A DNA stretch of 64,000 nucleotides, from the NCBI GenBank assembly GCA_017441925.1, contig JAFRUE010000005.1:62001-126000 (forward strand). Reading direction: 5' to 3'. Both the position numbers and the translations under genes were made by a program. Below the pieces are notes generated by a model, which was not told the origin of the DNA, did not search any database, and saw only the letters and a program-made list of their open reading frames with translations. Each line of letters starts with the position of its first letter. Position 1 is the first letter of the stretch. Shown one piece after another: positions 25,225 through 33,726 of this stretch. This DNA is from Bacillota bacterium (lineage in GTDB: Bacteria > Bacillota > Clostridia > Lachnospirales > Bianqueaceae).

Positions 25225-25788
25225 TTATTCCTTCTCAGAGACGATCTGCTCAAGCACAGCAGCGAAAAGTTCCTGATACTCCGCTTCTTCGCGGAGAACT
25301 GTCCCCCGGTATCCGGCAACAGTCTCACTGCTCAGTATTTCTGCCCCAGTCCAGACGAGCTGTGAAACGGCTTTATCCGTTTTGACCGCGAACTGTCGGT
25401 AAGCGGGGCCGATCAGCAGCAGTTTCAGGGACTCTTCACGGGACAGAAATCCGCTCGTTGTGATCCCGAGCGTATCGTAGATCGTATCATTCGCGATCGG
25501 TCCGATGATCAGATCATATTCCGCGAGGCTGTCCGGCCTGCCGTTCCGGTTCGCGTAGATATAGTCAAACCAGTCTGCGTCCCTGTCGAATTCCCGGATC
25601 CGCAGACCTTCCGTCGTCAGCTCGTACTGATTCAGGATCGTGGTCTGTCCCCCTCGCTCCCTCGCCCAACGCTGTGCGAAAGCTCTGTCCCCAGTCAGAT
25701 AGAAGCCCTGTCCGAAATCCGCGTTTCTTCTGCCATAGTGGATATCCGGCTTCCGGATCTCCGCAAATCCTGTATGATATAGAATCAT
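25225..25788 (-). CDS. DUF3990 domain protein (ADP-ribosyltransferase-like fold suspected)
   Basis: A 187-residue soluble protein beginning MILYHTGFAEIRKPDI and containing RRNADFGQGFYLTGDRAFA (about 20-38), the hallmark of DUF3990. This family is usually placed near ADP-ribosyltransferase-like domains and is often found with toxin-antitoxin or mobile-element genes; here no small antitoxin-like gene is adjacent. The C-terminal 60 residues are helical. No membrane segment or signal. It is single, between the DUF1508 gene and a lipoprotein gene. Confidence 0.7.
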   Translation of the reverse strand: MILYHTGFAEIRKPDIHYGRRNADFGQGFYLTGDRAFAQRWARERGGQTTILNQYELTTEGLRIREFDRDADWFDYIYANRNGRPDSLAEYDLIIGPIANDTIYDTLGITTSGFLSREESLKLLLIGPAYRQFAVKTDKAVSQLVWTGAEILSSETVAGYRGTVLREEAEYQELFAAVLEQIVSEKE

Positions 25789-25831
25789 CTGAACTCCTTA
25801 ACTTCGTATAAAATGCCCGGTTGCATAAAAT

Positions 25832-25863
25832 ACCCGGCGGACAGGAATCACTGCCCGCCGGGT
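25832..25863 (-). terminator. Hairpin after the lipoprotein gene
   Basis: A 13-bp stem with one mismatch (ACCCGGCGGACAG against CTGCCCGCCGGGT, loop of 6), followed by ATTTTAT on the minus strand; 53 bases past the lipoprotein stop. Confidence 0.6.
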
Positions 25864-25915
25864 GTCATTTCATACAGTATTTCTGCGGAATACCTTCCGC
25901 ATATCCACTGTCTCG

Positions 25916-27706
25916 TTATTGTGCCGGATATACGCCGCCGACCTTGACATCGTCCCAGAAATCAGAGAAGACGACCGCGATCGGAGAATCGTTGTACAGC
26001 TCCCATTCCAGCGTAATGGTGATCTTGCCGCCAGCCGCGACATCTTCAAAAGCATTCTCCTCTTTTGCAGTGTCAAGGGCAAGTCTGTCCTGAGAAGCAA
26101 CATATTCGATCTCTGACCAGAAGTTCGTTGTCTCCTTACTGTTGTTGCGGAATTCAAGCACGACCTTGAGTTTTGTCTTCTCAAACTCGTCCTGCGCCTT
26201 TTCAATCCCGGTCTCGAGAATCTCGACTTCATAGTCGCTGTTAAGTGTTCCGACTGTCGCGATGCCTTCAAGCTCCGGATATTCGGTCACTTTCTCGATG
26301 ACGAGAGGCTCTGTCGGCGCGCCGGGCAGATTCTTAGGATCAAATTCCGCATCAACAAACACGGTTTCTTCCAGCCAGTCAATGATTTCAAGATGGAGAA
26401 CGCCGCCTTCCGGATCCGCATCAAAGAAGAATACGACACGGTTCCTGCCTCCGGGAAGGATTTCTCTCATGGTGTCATCATTTGCATCGTCGAGCTCAGC
26501 GTCGTCAAAATAGAACCAATCGTCTTCAATCTCATTCTCGTCCTGTGTCAGCGTGATTTCTGTGTCAAAATCAGGAGTAAAGCCCTCTGCGCTTGCATTG
26601 TCAACATCCAGCCAGACAGCCAGTATTTTCCCGCCTTCTTCGTCCGGATTGTCGAGCCAGTCCGCGCCGGAAACCGTGATGACCGCAGGCTCTTCCGGAA
26701 CGGAATTGTCTATGGAAGCGATTCCGTCTCCGGCGGCCTCCATTTCCGAAGCAGTCCGCAGCGAGAAAATCAGGTAAGCATCGTCTTCAAACAGAACGAT
26801 AAAGTCTTCCGTCTGATCGAAGCTGATCTTCTCTCCTTCCAGAATGACCGCATTGTCTTCCCACGCGATCTCTGTCGCCTCTCCGTACAGTACAAGCGTG
26901 CCTGTACCGTCCGAATTCAGCTGCAGCGAAGATGACATTCCCAGAGTATCCAGCATCGCGACCTGATCCGTCCCTACTACCTGTCCTGTCGACTGCATGG
27001 CAACCAGATGATAGACATCTCCGTCACCTTCAAGCGTAGGTCCTTCTACGGGCGCATACTGGCCGGTTCCTTCCACAGCCTTGCCGGCCGCGATAAGCTC
27101 GTCAGGTGTCATCGCGGAAAGGATCAACTGTGTTGATTCGTCGCCGGCAAAGATCTTAAGGAAATCATCCTCAAAAACGTAATCTGCAGGTTCTTCATCA
27201 ACTGTAATGGCCTTATCGTCCCAGGTAAGCTCGGTAACTTCACCAAACAGCGTGAATGTACCAGTCCCGTCCTCATTCAGAAGCAGCTCGCTTGTGAGAC
27301 CGAACGCAGCCATCTTCCGCATCATATCCGTACCCATCATCTCGTCGTTCTCAAACATACCGACCAGATAATAGGTGCCGGCCTTCAGATTCCCGGAGGC
27401 AGAATCGGTTTTAGAGGATTCCGCGGTCTTAGAGGATTCTTCGGCTTTAGAAGATTCCTCAGTCTTAGAGGACTCTTCCGCCTTGGAAGCCTCGGCAGCC
27501 TCAGACTCTTCCGCCTTGGATTCTTCCGTCTTGGATTCTTCAGCTTTGGACTCAGCCTTGGACTCTTCGGCTTTTGAGGTCTCCGCCTTGGAAGCCTCGG
27601 CCGACGATTCCGCCGGTGTACCCTTGGAGCTGTTGTCCGTAGAGACGCAGCCCGCCAGAGAAAGGACCATGACAGCCGCCATCAGCAGAGCAATCAGTTT
27701 CTTCAT
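25916..27706 (-). CDS. Lipoprotein with Glu/Ser/Lys tract, duplicated domain and C-terminal Ig-like domain
   Basis: A 596-residue lipoprotein. It has signal and lipobox (LSLAGC, Cys about 20), then an EESK/EESSK low-complexity linker (about 30-108). Two tandem copies of a roughly 100-residue beta-rich domain follow (about 110-210, SELLLNEDGTGTFTLFGEVT; and about 222-325, SSLQLNSDGTGTLVLYGEAT). The C-terminal half ends in a beta-sandwich of the DUF5067/FxLYD kind (VVLEFRNNSKETTNFWSEI). ATG 27706 has GAGGAG upstream; an in-frame start 105 bases earlier is excluded. Function unknown; cell-surface. Confidence 0.8.
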   Translation of the reverse strand: MKKLIALLMAAVMVLSLAGCVSTDNSSKGTPAESSAEASKAETSKAEESKAESKAEESKTEESKAEESEAAEASKAEESSKTEESSKAEESSKTAESSKTDSASGNLKAGTYYLVGMFENDEMMGTDMMRKMAAFGLTSELLLNEDGTGTFTLFGEVTELTWDDKAITVDEEPADYVFEDDFLKIFAGDESTQLILSAMTPDELIAAGKAVEGTGQYAPVEGPTLEGDGDVYHLVAMQSTGQVVGTDQVAMLDTLGMSSSLQLNSDGTGTLVLYGEATEIAWEDNAVILEGEKISFDQTEDFIVLFEDDAYLIFSLRTASEMEAAGDGIASIDNSVPEEPAVITVSGADWLDNPDEEGGKILAVWLDVDNASAEGFTPDFDTEITLTQDENEIEDDWFYFDDAELDDANDDTMREILPGGRNRVVFFFDADPEGGVLHLEIIDWLEETVFVDAEFDPKNLPGAPTEPLVIEKVTEYPELEGIATVGTLNSDYEVEILETGIEKAQDEFEKTKLKVVLEFRNNSKETTNFWSEIEYVASQDRLALDTAKEENAFEDVAAGGKITITLEWELYNDSPIAVVFSDFWDDVKVGGVYPAQ

Positions 27707-27753
27707 AATAGTGTTTCTCCTCAATGTAAATATAAATTTGTCAAAGCGACAGA

Positions 27754-27782
27754 ATTCTATCATAAAGACGGCAAAAATGCAA
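27754..27782 (-). promoter_or_regulatory. Promoter of the lipoprotein gene
   Basis: Minus-strand TTGCAT (27777-27782) and TAGAAT (27754-27759) with a 17-base spacer, immediately after the end of the aldo/keto reductase gene. Confidence 0.5.
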
Positions 27783-27785
27783 GTT

Positions 27786-28700
27786 TTACAGTGTATAGCA
27801 GTTCTCGGCAAAGAACGGCTGATCCTTCACCTGCTCCAGTCTTGCCGCAAGCAAGGCGCGTTCCGCGTCGCTTAAGGGACCGGCCAGCGCCTCGTCGATG
27901 TGGTCGACCGCAAACTTAAAGTGATTGAAGTTGCCTGGCGGGATGATGGTGTCCACTCCGAGGCTCAGCGCGTATTTCACGGCTGCGAGCAGGATCTCGG
28001 GCTCCTCGTCCGTGTCAAACGGCTTGCACCAGGATTTCGGATACTTGGAGGCATAGCGCTCCTCGTCCGTCCACGCCCGCTCGATCATGGATTTCATGCA
28101 GAGCACGCCCATGCCCTTCTCCCTTGCCGTGCGGAGAAGCGTATTTCCCATACCGTGCTCCATATTCATGTGCCAGTTAAACGGGAAGAGAACCGTGTCG
28201 AAATCATACAGGGAAATCGCCTTCAGCGCGACGGCCTCACTGTGCGCAGTAATACCCAGCTTTCGGGCAATGCCTTTCTCCTTCATCTCGACCATCATCT
28301 CCATGATGCCGCCAGGGCCGAAAGCCGTATCGAGATCTTCCATTTTGCTCAGCGCGTGCATCTGATAGACGTCAAAATAGTCTGTATGCAGCAGTTCCAT
28401 GGATTCTTTCATCCGCTTCTCCGCCTCTTTGCGGGTCCGCTCCGTCGTCTTGCAGGCCAGATAAACGTTCTTGCGGTACGGCCTCAGCGAATTACCCAGC
28501 ATCAGCTGCGCGTCGCCGTAAGTCGGCGCGACGTCAAAGTAGTTGACACCCTGGTCGATCGCCCAGGAGACGTATCCGTCTGAATTGGTCTGTCCGTCCC
28601 CGGGCATTATTGTCTTTTCATAGTGCCCCGCTGAAACGATACCGCCATAAGTGACGGCTGAGATATTATAACCGGTATTGCCGAATGCGCGATATTTCAT
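27786..28700 (-). CDS. Aldo/keto reductase
   Basis: A 304-residue TIM-barrel reductase with catalytic Asp/Tyr in FDVAPTYGDA, Lys in YLACKTTE and His in VYQMHALS. It is a distant paralogue of the enzymes at 23148 and 41039. The C-terminal cofactor loop (DTIIPPGNFNHFKFAVDHI) differs from those two. It starts 59 bases after the VOC gene in the same direction and may share its promoter. Substrate unknown. Confidence 0.88.
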   Translation of the reverse strand: MKYRAFGNTGYNISAVTYGGIVSAGHYEKTIMPGDGQTNSDGYVSWAIDQGVNYFDVAPTYGDAQLMLGNSLRPYRKNVYLACKTTERTRKEAEKRMKESMELLHTDYFDVYQMHALSKMEDLDTAFGPGGIMEMMVEMKEKGIARKLGITAHSEAVALKAISLYDFDTVLFPFNWHMNMEHGMGNTLLRTAREKGMGVLCMKSMIERAWTDEERYASKYPKSWCKPFDTDEEPEILLAAVKYALSLGVDTIIPPGNFNHFKFAVDHIDEALAGPLSDAERALLAARLEQVKDQPFFAENCYTL

Positions 28701-28759
28701 GATATACTGCTCCTTTCCGTGCTGTGCCGTGATCTTGATGCTGTGCCGCTCAGCCGGTA

Positions 28760-29194
28760 TCAGGTATGCTCGCGGATGTAACGGTTCTGCAGCGAGGCCT
28801 CGCCCATCTGCATGAGCTCGATGCGGTTGCCGTCAGGATCGCGTACCCAGGCCTGCCAGTTGTTGTCACTCTCGAGAAAACGCGGAGGAGAATCCAGCTT
28901 GTAGCCGGCTTTCTCGATGTTCTCCGCAAGAGCGTAAATATCTGTCACCTCCAGACAGAGATGACTGTAGCCGATGTTGCTGTCCTTGTATTCAATTCGG
29001 TTCTCTCCGCCGTAGAAAAGCTCGATGAACTGATCGCGGCCTGCATGGACGTAAACGATCCACGGATTGCCCTTGGAATCCGGGATGTCAAACGCGCGCT
29101 CAAATCCAAGCGCGTCGTGATAGAATTTCAGCGACGCCTCCATATCAGAGACGGTATAAGCGGTATGGGCGATGCCCTTGACCAGTCCGGACAT
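28760..29194 (-). CDS. VOC family protein (glyoxalase I-like)
   Basis: A 144-residue vicinal-oxygen-chelate protein of two paired beta-alpha-beta-beta-beta units. Metal ligands are suggested by H10 in GIAHTAYTV, E in FIELFYGG, H in IGYSHLCLEV and E in NRIELMQM, so it could be a glyoxalase I-type lyase. AGGAGG precedes the ATG, and a near-consensus promoter (29241-29270) lies upstream. Confidence 0.85.
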   Translation of the reverse strand: MSGLVKGIAHTAYTVSDMEASLKFYHDALGFERAFDIPDSKGNPWIVYVHAGRDQFIELFYGGENRIEYKDSNIGYSHLCLEVTDIYALAENIEKAGYKLDSPPRFLESDNNWQAWVRDPDGNRIELMQMGEASLQNRYIREHT

Positions 29195-29240
29195 ATGTGT
29201 TACCTCCTGTTTTTATGTAATGGTCTGTTTCTTATCATTG

Positions 29241-29270
29241 ATTATACTTTTACGGACTGTATTCTGTCAA
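29241..29270 (-). promoter_or_regulatory. Near-consensus sigma-A promoter of the VOC/aldo-keto reductase pair
   Basis: Minus-strand TTGACA (29265-29270) and TATAAT (29241-29246), spacer 18. Confidence 0.75.
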
Positions 29271-29323
29271 TGAAAATCCTGCCGGAGAATCTCATGATCC
29301 GGTTCATGCCCCAAACATTGCAT

Positions 29324-29351
29324 TTGACAATACTCCAGTAATCTGTATAAT
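29324..29351 (+). promoter_or_regulatory. Consensus promoter of the zinc-ribbon/membrane protein operon
   Basis: TTGACA (29324-29329) and TATAAT (29346-29351), spacer 16, about 90 bases upstream of the start codon. It is divergent from the VOC promoter. Confidence 0.75.
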
Positions 29352-29439
29352 AGAGATACAATCGTTTGAAATGAGCATCAAACAAATGAATCCGTATAGG
29401 ATAATCCTATCTCACATATATCCATCAGGAGGATTTATC

Positions 29440-30528
29440 ATGATCTGTAAAAATTGCGGAGCGGCTCTGCCCCCCGGAACAAAATTCTGTGTCGAATGCG
29501 GTGCCCGTGTAGTGGAAGATCCGGTTCAGCCTGTCCGGGAAACCGTACGTCAGGGTTCCTGGTCGCAGTACATGAACCAGCCGAACGCCTCGGCACCGGA
29601 TACACAGATGCCGACCCGGGACATGCCTGATAGCATGCAGGGCACAGAGCAGCCACAGTACTCTCAGCCGTTCTATATTCCCCCGTACTCTCAGCCCTCT
29701 TCGCCTGAAACCTCGCAGCCGGCAAGATCTCAGCAGGCTGCACAGCCGCGAACCTCCTATCAGGCAACTGAATATCAGGCAAATGAATCTCAGCCGAATG
29801 TGCCTCAATCTCAGGAGATCGTGATCAGGTCCCACTCGACAGGAGGGGCAAACGCACTCCTGATCAGCCTTTCGGTATTGGTTTTCGCCGTACTGCTGTT
29901 CATTTATCTGACAGTCATGCCAGGCAGCTCTTCCGGCGGAAAAAACGGCAGTTCAGGATCCGCCGCGACACCGGCCGGCCAGCAGAGCAGCCCCAAGACA
30001 GACACGGCAGAATCCGCCGCCACAGCCACTCCGGCAGCGATCGCAGAGGATTTCGATTTCAATTCCGTCCCTGCTGAGATACAGGCCCTTATCAAAACCG
30101 GACCTGTCCCGGAGGACTATTACGGCAAATATACGGGCAGCATTACCTACCAGTTCTTCGGCGGTGATTTTCTGAAAAGTATGGGCATGCCGGCTGACCA
30201 GCTCGCTTATTACGAAGAAATCTCCGGCAAGACGTATTCTGTTACTGCCGAATATGCCGATGAAGATCTTATCGGTTATTGTACGGAGCTCCCCGTAGCC
30301 AATGAAGACAACCGGATCTTCAGATTCTGGATTTACGGTGATCTGGAAGACGGCATATATGAAGAGGATGACATCGATGCCGAAGACGCTTTCTCCTTCC
30401 AGGTTGCCGAACGTGTCTATTTCCTGAACGACGGTTCTCTGTACGTCGTTTCCGGCATCGTTGCCAGCCAGGACGGAGAGCCCCGCGGAGGCGCGGTCTA
30501 CCGTTCGCGGCTGATGCCAGAGGGTTAA
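29440..30528 (+). CDS. Zinc-ribbon membrane protein with extracellular C-terminal domain
   Basis: A 362-residue protein. The N-terminal zinc ribbon (CKNCGAALPPGTKFCVECGA, residues 3-22) is followed by a Gln/Ser/Pro-rich cytoplasmic linker (about 30-135), one TM at about 143-165 (LLISLSVLVFAVLLFIYLTV), a Ser/Ala/Thr-rich spacer and a C-terminal domain (about 215-362) beginning YYGKYTGSITYQFFGGDFL. ATG 29440 has AGGAGG upstream. It ends 4 bases before the next gene; that gene's extracellular part also carries a Y-x-G-x-x-x-Y-x-x-x-G domain, suggesting related sensing or surface roles. Confidence 0.78.
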   Translation: MICKNCGAALPPGTKFCVECGARVVEDPVQPVRETVRQGSWSQYMNQPNASAPDTQMPTRDMPDSMQGTEQPQYSQPFYIPPYSQPSSPETSQPARSQQAAQPRTSYQATEYQANESQPNVPQSQEIVIRSHSTGGANALLISLSVLVFAVLLFIYLTVMPGSSSGGKNGSSGSAATPAGQQSSPKTDTAESAATATPAAIAEDFDFNSVPAEIQALIKTGPVPEDYYGKYTGSITYQFFGGDFLKSMGMPADQLAYYEEISGKTYSVTAEYADEDLIGYCTELPVANEDNRIFRFWIYGDLEDGIYEEDDIDAEDAFSFQVAERVYFLNDGSLYVVSGIVASQDGEPRGGAVYRSRLMPEG

Positions 30529-30532
30529 CGCC

Positions 30533-32647
30533 ATGAAAACAGGATTCTGGTCGGATTTCGCCGGGGCCTTTACCCGGCCTTTCAGGAAAGAAAACCGCGG
30601 TGTGACGCTGCAGACGCTGATCTTCATGCTGATTCCGTTTGCCGGTTTCATCGGGATCGGTGCGGCTTATACTCTGCAGTCCGGCGGCCGCAGGAGTATC
30701 GGCCGCTATGCAAAAACCGGTCTTAAGATTACACTCGCGCACGTATTGCTTGCAGCGCCTGTCCTTCTGATCTATGCGGTCCAGCTGCTGCTGTCGGCTT
30801 ATTTCTCCGCATATCCGTTTTATATCTCGCTGATCTTTCTTGCAGCTTATGTGTTTTTCATCGTAAGGCTGCTGGTTCTGATGCCGATCGCGTCCTGTTC
30901 CGTTGCGTACGGTATGCCTCTCCGCGAAGCAGTAAACGGCAGACAGCTTAAATCCATCCTCGGAGGATGCGTTTTTACTTACATCTTCTGCAGTCTGATC
31001 GTCGGTATTCTGGTATATTTCGCGGGCGGATTCACGAACATGCACCGCGGCATCACAGGATATCTGCTGAGCGCTGTATTAGGGACGGTTTACTATCTGT
31101 TCTCCGCAGGCCTGTATATGGCATGCTGCCGCCGCTCTATGGGCATCAATCCGCCTCCGTCATCCGGCGGGCCGTCTGCGAAGAAGTACCGCGCCGCAGC
31201 TGCCGTGATGGTTCTTGTCCTGCTTGTCTCGGCCGTTGCTCCGGCTGCACGGGCTCTTTCTCCGGAAGAGCTTACCGGAGACCCTGTACCCGCAGACCCG
31301 GCCGACGGCGCTGCCGGTCAGAAACCAGGCTACGAAGCGCCGAGGACTTATCTGGAAGCCTATTACAGGTTCGCCAAGGACGGGAAACTCGGCCCCGGGA
31401 CAGATATCCGCCGCCGGGATGACGGTACGTACTATCTTGGTGTGTATCAGACACAGGCCGAGGCTGAAGCCGTCGCTTTTGTCAACAAGACAGCGGAAGT
31501 CTCCGTAGCTATCGCCGATATCGGTCTCGATTTCGTTCCCGTAATCGGAGAAGTCAAGAACACGCTTCAGATGGGTTATTATGGCTACAGGTATTACACA
31601 GAGACAGATCCCCAAAAGAAAAGAACATACGGCTACAATGTCGTCTACAAAGCAATCGGCCTCGGATTCAAAGGGCTCGGCAGTGCCGCGACCTGGGCCA
31701 AAAACGCGGATCTGGTCAACAATAAAGGCGTTGCGACCACACTTGCATATGTAATGCAGCAGGAATGGTTCTATAAGAATCTTGAAGCATTTGATAAGAT
31801 GTTCGACGGTTATGACAAACTCAAAACCCTGATCGATCTGGAGAATATGGCTTCCGGCAAAGAAAACACTCTGGATCTGGATAAATTCTTTGACGATCCA
31901 ACTGCAGCGACAGAGGAAGCTGCAAACCGGCTGAAAGATCTGATCACATTGCAATCCTTCACGAAACGGGATAATCCGAAACCGACCATCCCGGACACGG
32001 TAGATGTACAGCCCGGCAATGCGCCTAAGGGCCAGAAAGCCGAGAATTCTTCTGCCGTGGAGGAATCCCGTGTTCCCGACGTATCCCAGCCGGAGGAATC
32101 CACCGCAGAGTCCGCGGCGGATTCTGCGTCCGGGCCTGTCGACGCCGATCCGTTCGGTTCCTACAAAGGGACGTCTTCCTATACGATCTACGGAAATACC
32201 GCCGGAGTGAATTACAGCGGGACGACCGGTAACGTTGAGGTCATTATCAATTCCAACGGCACAGCCCATCTGATCACTACGGTCGAATTCAGTTCCGATT
32301 ATACGATACAGGGAGTCGGTAGAGTTTTCTCGGCTGTCAGTAAGACACCGGTCGATGTCAACAATATCCCGATCGTTCAGAATACGATCGGCGATATGAC
32401 TTATAAAACGACTGCCAAGGTTACGTCCACTTATTCCGTCGAATATCAGGGACAGGGTTATGTGAACGGCGGCGGTTCAGCAGTCGACAGTGCTGAAGGG
32501 ACCTGTACGATCACGATCGTCGTAACCTGGGTCGATCTGAACTATTACGTCGTCAACGGAACCATTAACTTTGTCACACAGAATGATCCTACCGGTTCAT
32601 TCCCGAACATCGATGTCGGTTTTACCTGCGATAAAGTAAGGGATTAA
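30533..32647 (+). CDS. Polytopic membrane protein with large extracellular domain
   Basis: A 704-residue protein. Five hydrophobic segments lie in the first 235 residues (for example LQTLIFMLIPFAGFIGIGAA), the last ending at an AARA cleavage-like site, followed by about 460 extracellular residues. The middle part (about 320-440) contains DFVPVIGEVKNTLQMG, which resembles the pre-toxin segments of polymorphic toxins; no toxin domain follows. A Ser/Glu/Ala spacer leads to a beta-rich C-terminal domain (about 540-704, TIYGNTAGVNYSGTTGNVEV). It is transcribed with the zinc-ribbon gene (4-base gap) and ends at a strong terminator. Function unknown. Confidence 0.72.
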   Translation: MKTGFWSDFAGAFTRPFRKENRGVTLQTLIFMLIPFAGFIGIGAAYTLQSGGRRSIGRYAKTGLKITLAHVLLAAPVLLIYAVQLLLSAYFSAYPFYISLIFLAAYVFFIVRLLVLMPIASCSVAYGMPLREAVNGRQLKSILGGCVFTYIFCSLIVGILVYFAGGFTNMHRGITGYLLSAVLGTVYYLFSAGLYMACCRRSMGINPPPSSGGPSAKKYRAAAAVMVLVLLVSAVAPAARALSPEELTGDPVPADPADGAAGQKPGYEAPRTYLEAYYRFAKDGKLGPGTDIRRRDDGTYYLGVYQTQAEAEAVAFVNKTAEVSVAIADIGLDFVPVIGEVKNTLQMGYYGYRYYTETDPQKKRTYGYNVVYKAIGLGFKGLGSAATWAKNADLVNNKGVATTLAYVMQQEWFYKNLEAFDKMFDGYDKLKTLIDLENMASGKENTLDLDKFFDDPTAATEEAANRLKDLITLQSFTKRDNPKPTIPDTVDVQPGNAPKGQKAENSSAVEESRVPDVSQPEESTAESAADSASGPVDADPFGSYKGTSSYTIYGNTAGVNYSGTTGNVEVIINSNGTAHLITTVEFSSDYTIQGVGRVFSAVSKTPVDVNNIPIVQNTIGDMTYKTTAKVTSTYSVEYQGQGYVNGGGSAVDSAEGTCTITIVVTWVDLNYYVVNGTINFVTQNDPTGSFPNIDVGFTCDKVRD

Positions 32648-32681
32648 GAGATCCCGTGAGCATCGTTTTAGACAAAACGAG

Positions 32682-32711
32682 ACCGGCGGAGCCAAGCTCC
32701 GCCGGTTTTTT
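32682..32711 (+). terminator. Intrinsic terminator
   Basis: A perfect 11-bp stem ACCGGCGGAGC / GCTCCGCCGGT with a CAA loop, then six T residues, 35 bases past the stop of the 704-residue membrane protein. Confidence 0.95.
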
Positions 32712-32801
32712 GTACAGCCGTTTCCGGCAATCCCTTTTATCAGTTCGTTCCCGCGAGCCGGTCCATTTCATTAATCCTGATTTATTCCGTACGGATCAGC
32801 C

Positions 32802-32830
32802 TTGTCAATCTCTGCTCTATCTGCTACAAT
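32802..32830 (+). promoter_or_regulatory. Promoter of the glycyl-radical operon
   Basis: TTGTCA (32802-32807) and TACAAT (32825-32830), spacer 17, about 20 bases upstream of the activase start codon, with an AAGAAGGA ribosome binding site between. Confidence 0.6.
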
Positions 32831-32852
32831 ATCCCCAGAAAGAAGGACTGAC

Positions 32853-33701
32853 ATGACAAAAGGAATCATTTTTGATATTAAAGAACTGGCTGTATTCGAC
32901 GGTCCGGGGATCCGGACGACGGTTTTCCTGAAAGGCTGCCCGCTACGCTGCCGCTGGTGCCATAACCCGGAGGGACTCTCGGCCGCGCCGCAGCTGATGG
33001 TAAGCCTGGGAAGCTGTACTCATTGCGGCCGCTGCGATGAGATCTGTCCCTCTCCGGAACACTGCATAACCTGCGGTAAATGCGTCCCCGTCTGTCCGCT
33101 GCATCTGCGCCGTATCGCCGGGACGCCGTGGACCGCACAGGATCTGGCCGACCGTCTCCTGCGGGACAAGGAGATCCTCGGGATGTCCGGAGGCGGTGTG
33201 ACTTTCTCCGGCGGAGAACCGACGCTGCAAGGGACATTTCTGCTGGAAGTCCTGCCGCTCCTTCGCGGCATGCACCGTGCGATCGAGACCTGCGCGTACT
33301 GCGACTCCGCGCTGTTCACCGCAATCCTTGCCGAGCTGGACTATGTGATCATGGATCTGAAACTTGCAGATCCTGCCGCGCACCGGCAGTGGACCGGCGT
33401 AGACAACGGCCTGATCCTTAAGAATCTGCGGATCCTTGAGGATTCCGGCCTGCCGTACAGGATCCGTGTCCCGCTGATCCCGGGCGTCACCGATACGCCG
33501 GAGAATCTGAACGGCATCGCGGCCTTGCTCGATGGTTCACGGCATCTGGAACAGGTCGAGCTGCTGCCCTACCACCGCACTGCCGGTGCGAAATATGAGA
33601 TGGTCAGCCGGGTCTATGACCCACGGTTCGACGAAACCGTATCCCCCCGCGGAGATCTGTCGCCGTTTGCAAAACGCGGCATCCCCGCGTCCGTACTCTA
33701 A
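32853..33701 (+). CDS. Glycyl-radical enzyme activating enzyme (radical SAM)
   Basis: A 282-residue radical SAM activase. The radical SAM Cys set is GCPLRCRWCHNPEG (CxxxCxxC, about 30-43). A two-cluster ferredoxin insert follows (CTHCGRCDEICP and CITCGKCVPVCPLH, about 57-88), then SGGGVTFSGGEP and VIMDLKL. It would install the glycyl radical on the enzyme encoded 25 bases downstream. ATG 32853 has AAGAAGGA upstream. Confidence 0.93.
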   Translation: MTKGIIFDIKELAVFDGPGIRTTVFLKGCPLRCRWCHNPEGLSAAPQLMVSLGSCTHCGRCDEICPSPEHCITCGKCVPVCPLHLRRIAGTPWTAQDLADRLLRDKEILGMSGGGVTFSGGEPTLQGTFLLEVLPLLRGMHRAIETCAYCDSALFTAILAELDYVIMDLKLADPAAHRQWTGVDNGLILKNLRILEDSGLPYRIRVPLIPGVTDTPENLNGIAALLDGSRHLEQVELLPYHRTAGAKYEMVSRVYDPRFDETVSPRGDLSPFAKRGIPASVL

Positions 33702-33726
33702 ATATACTATTCCGAGAGGCTACCCC

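Noticed and set aside
25225-25788. DUF3990 gene as half of a toxin-antitoxin pair
   Set aside because: No small reading frame with a ribosome binding site lies within 130 bases on either side.
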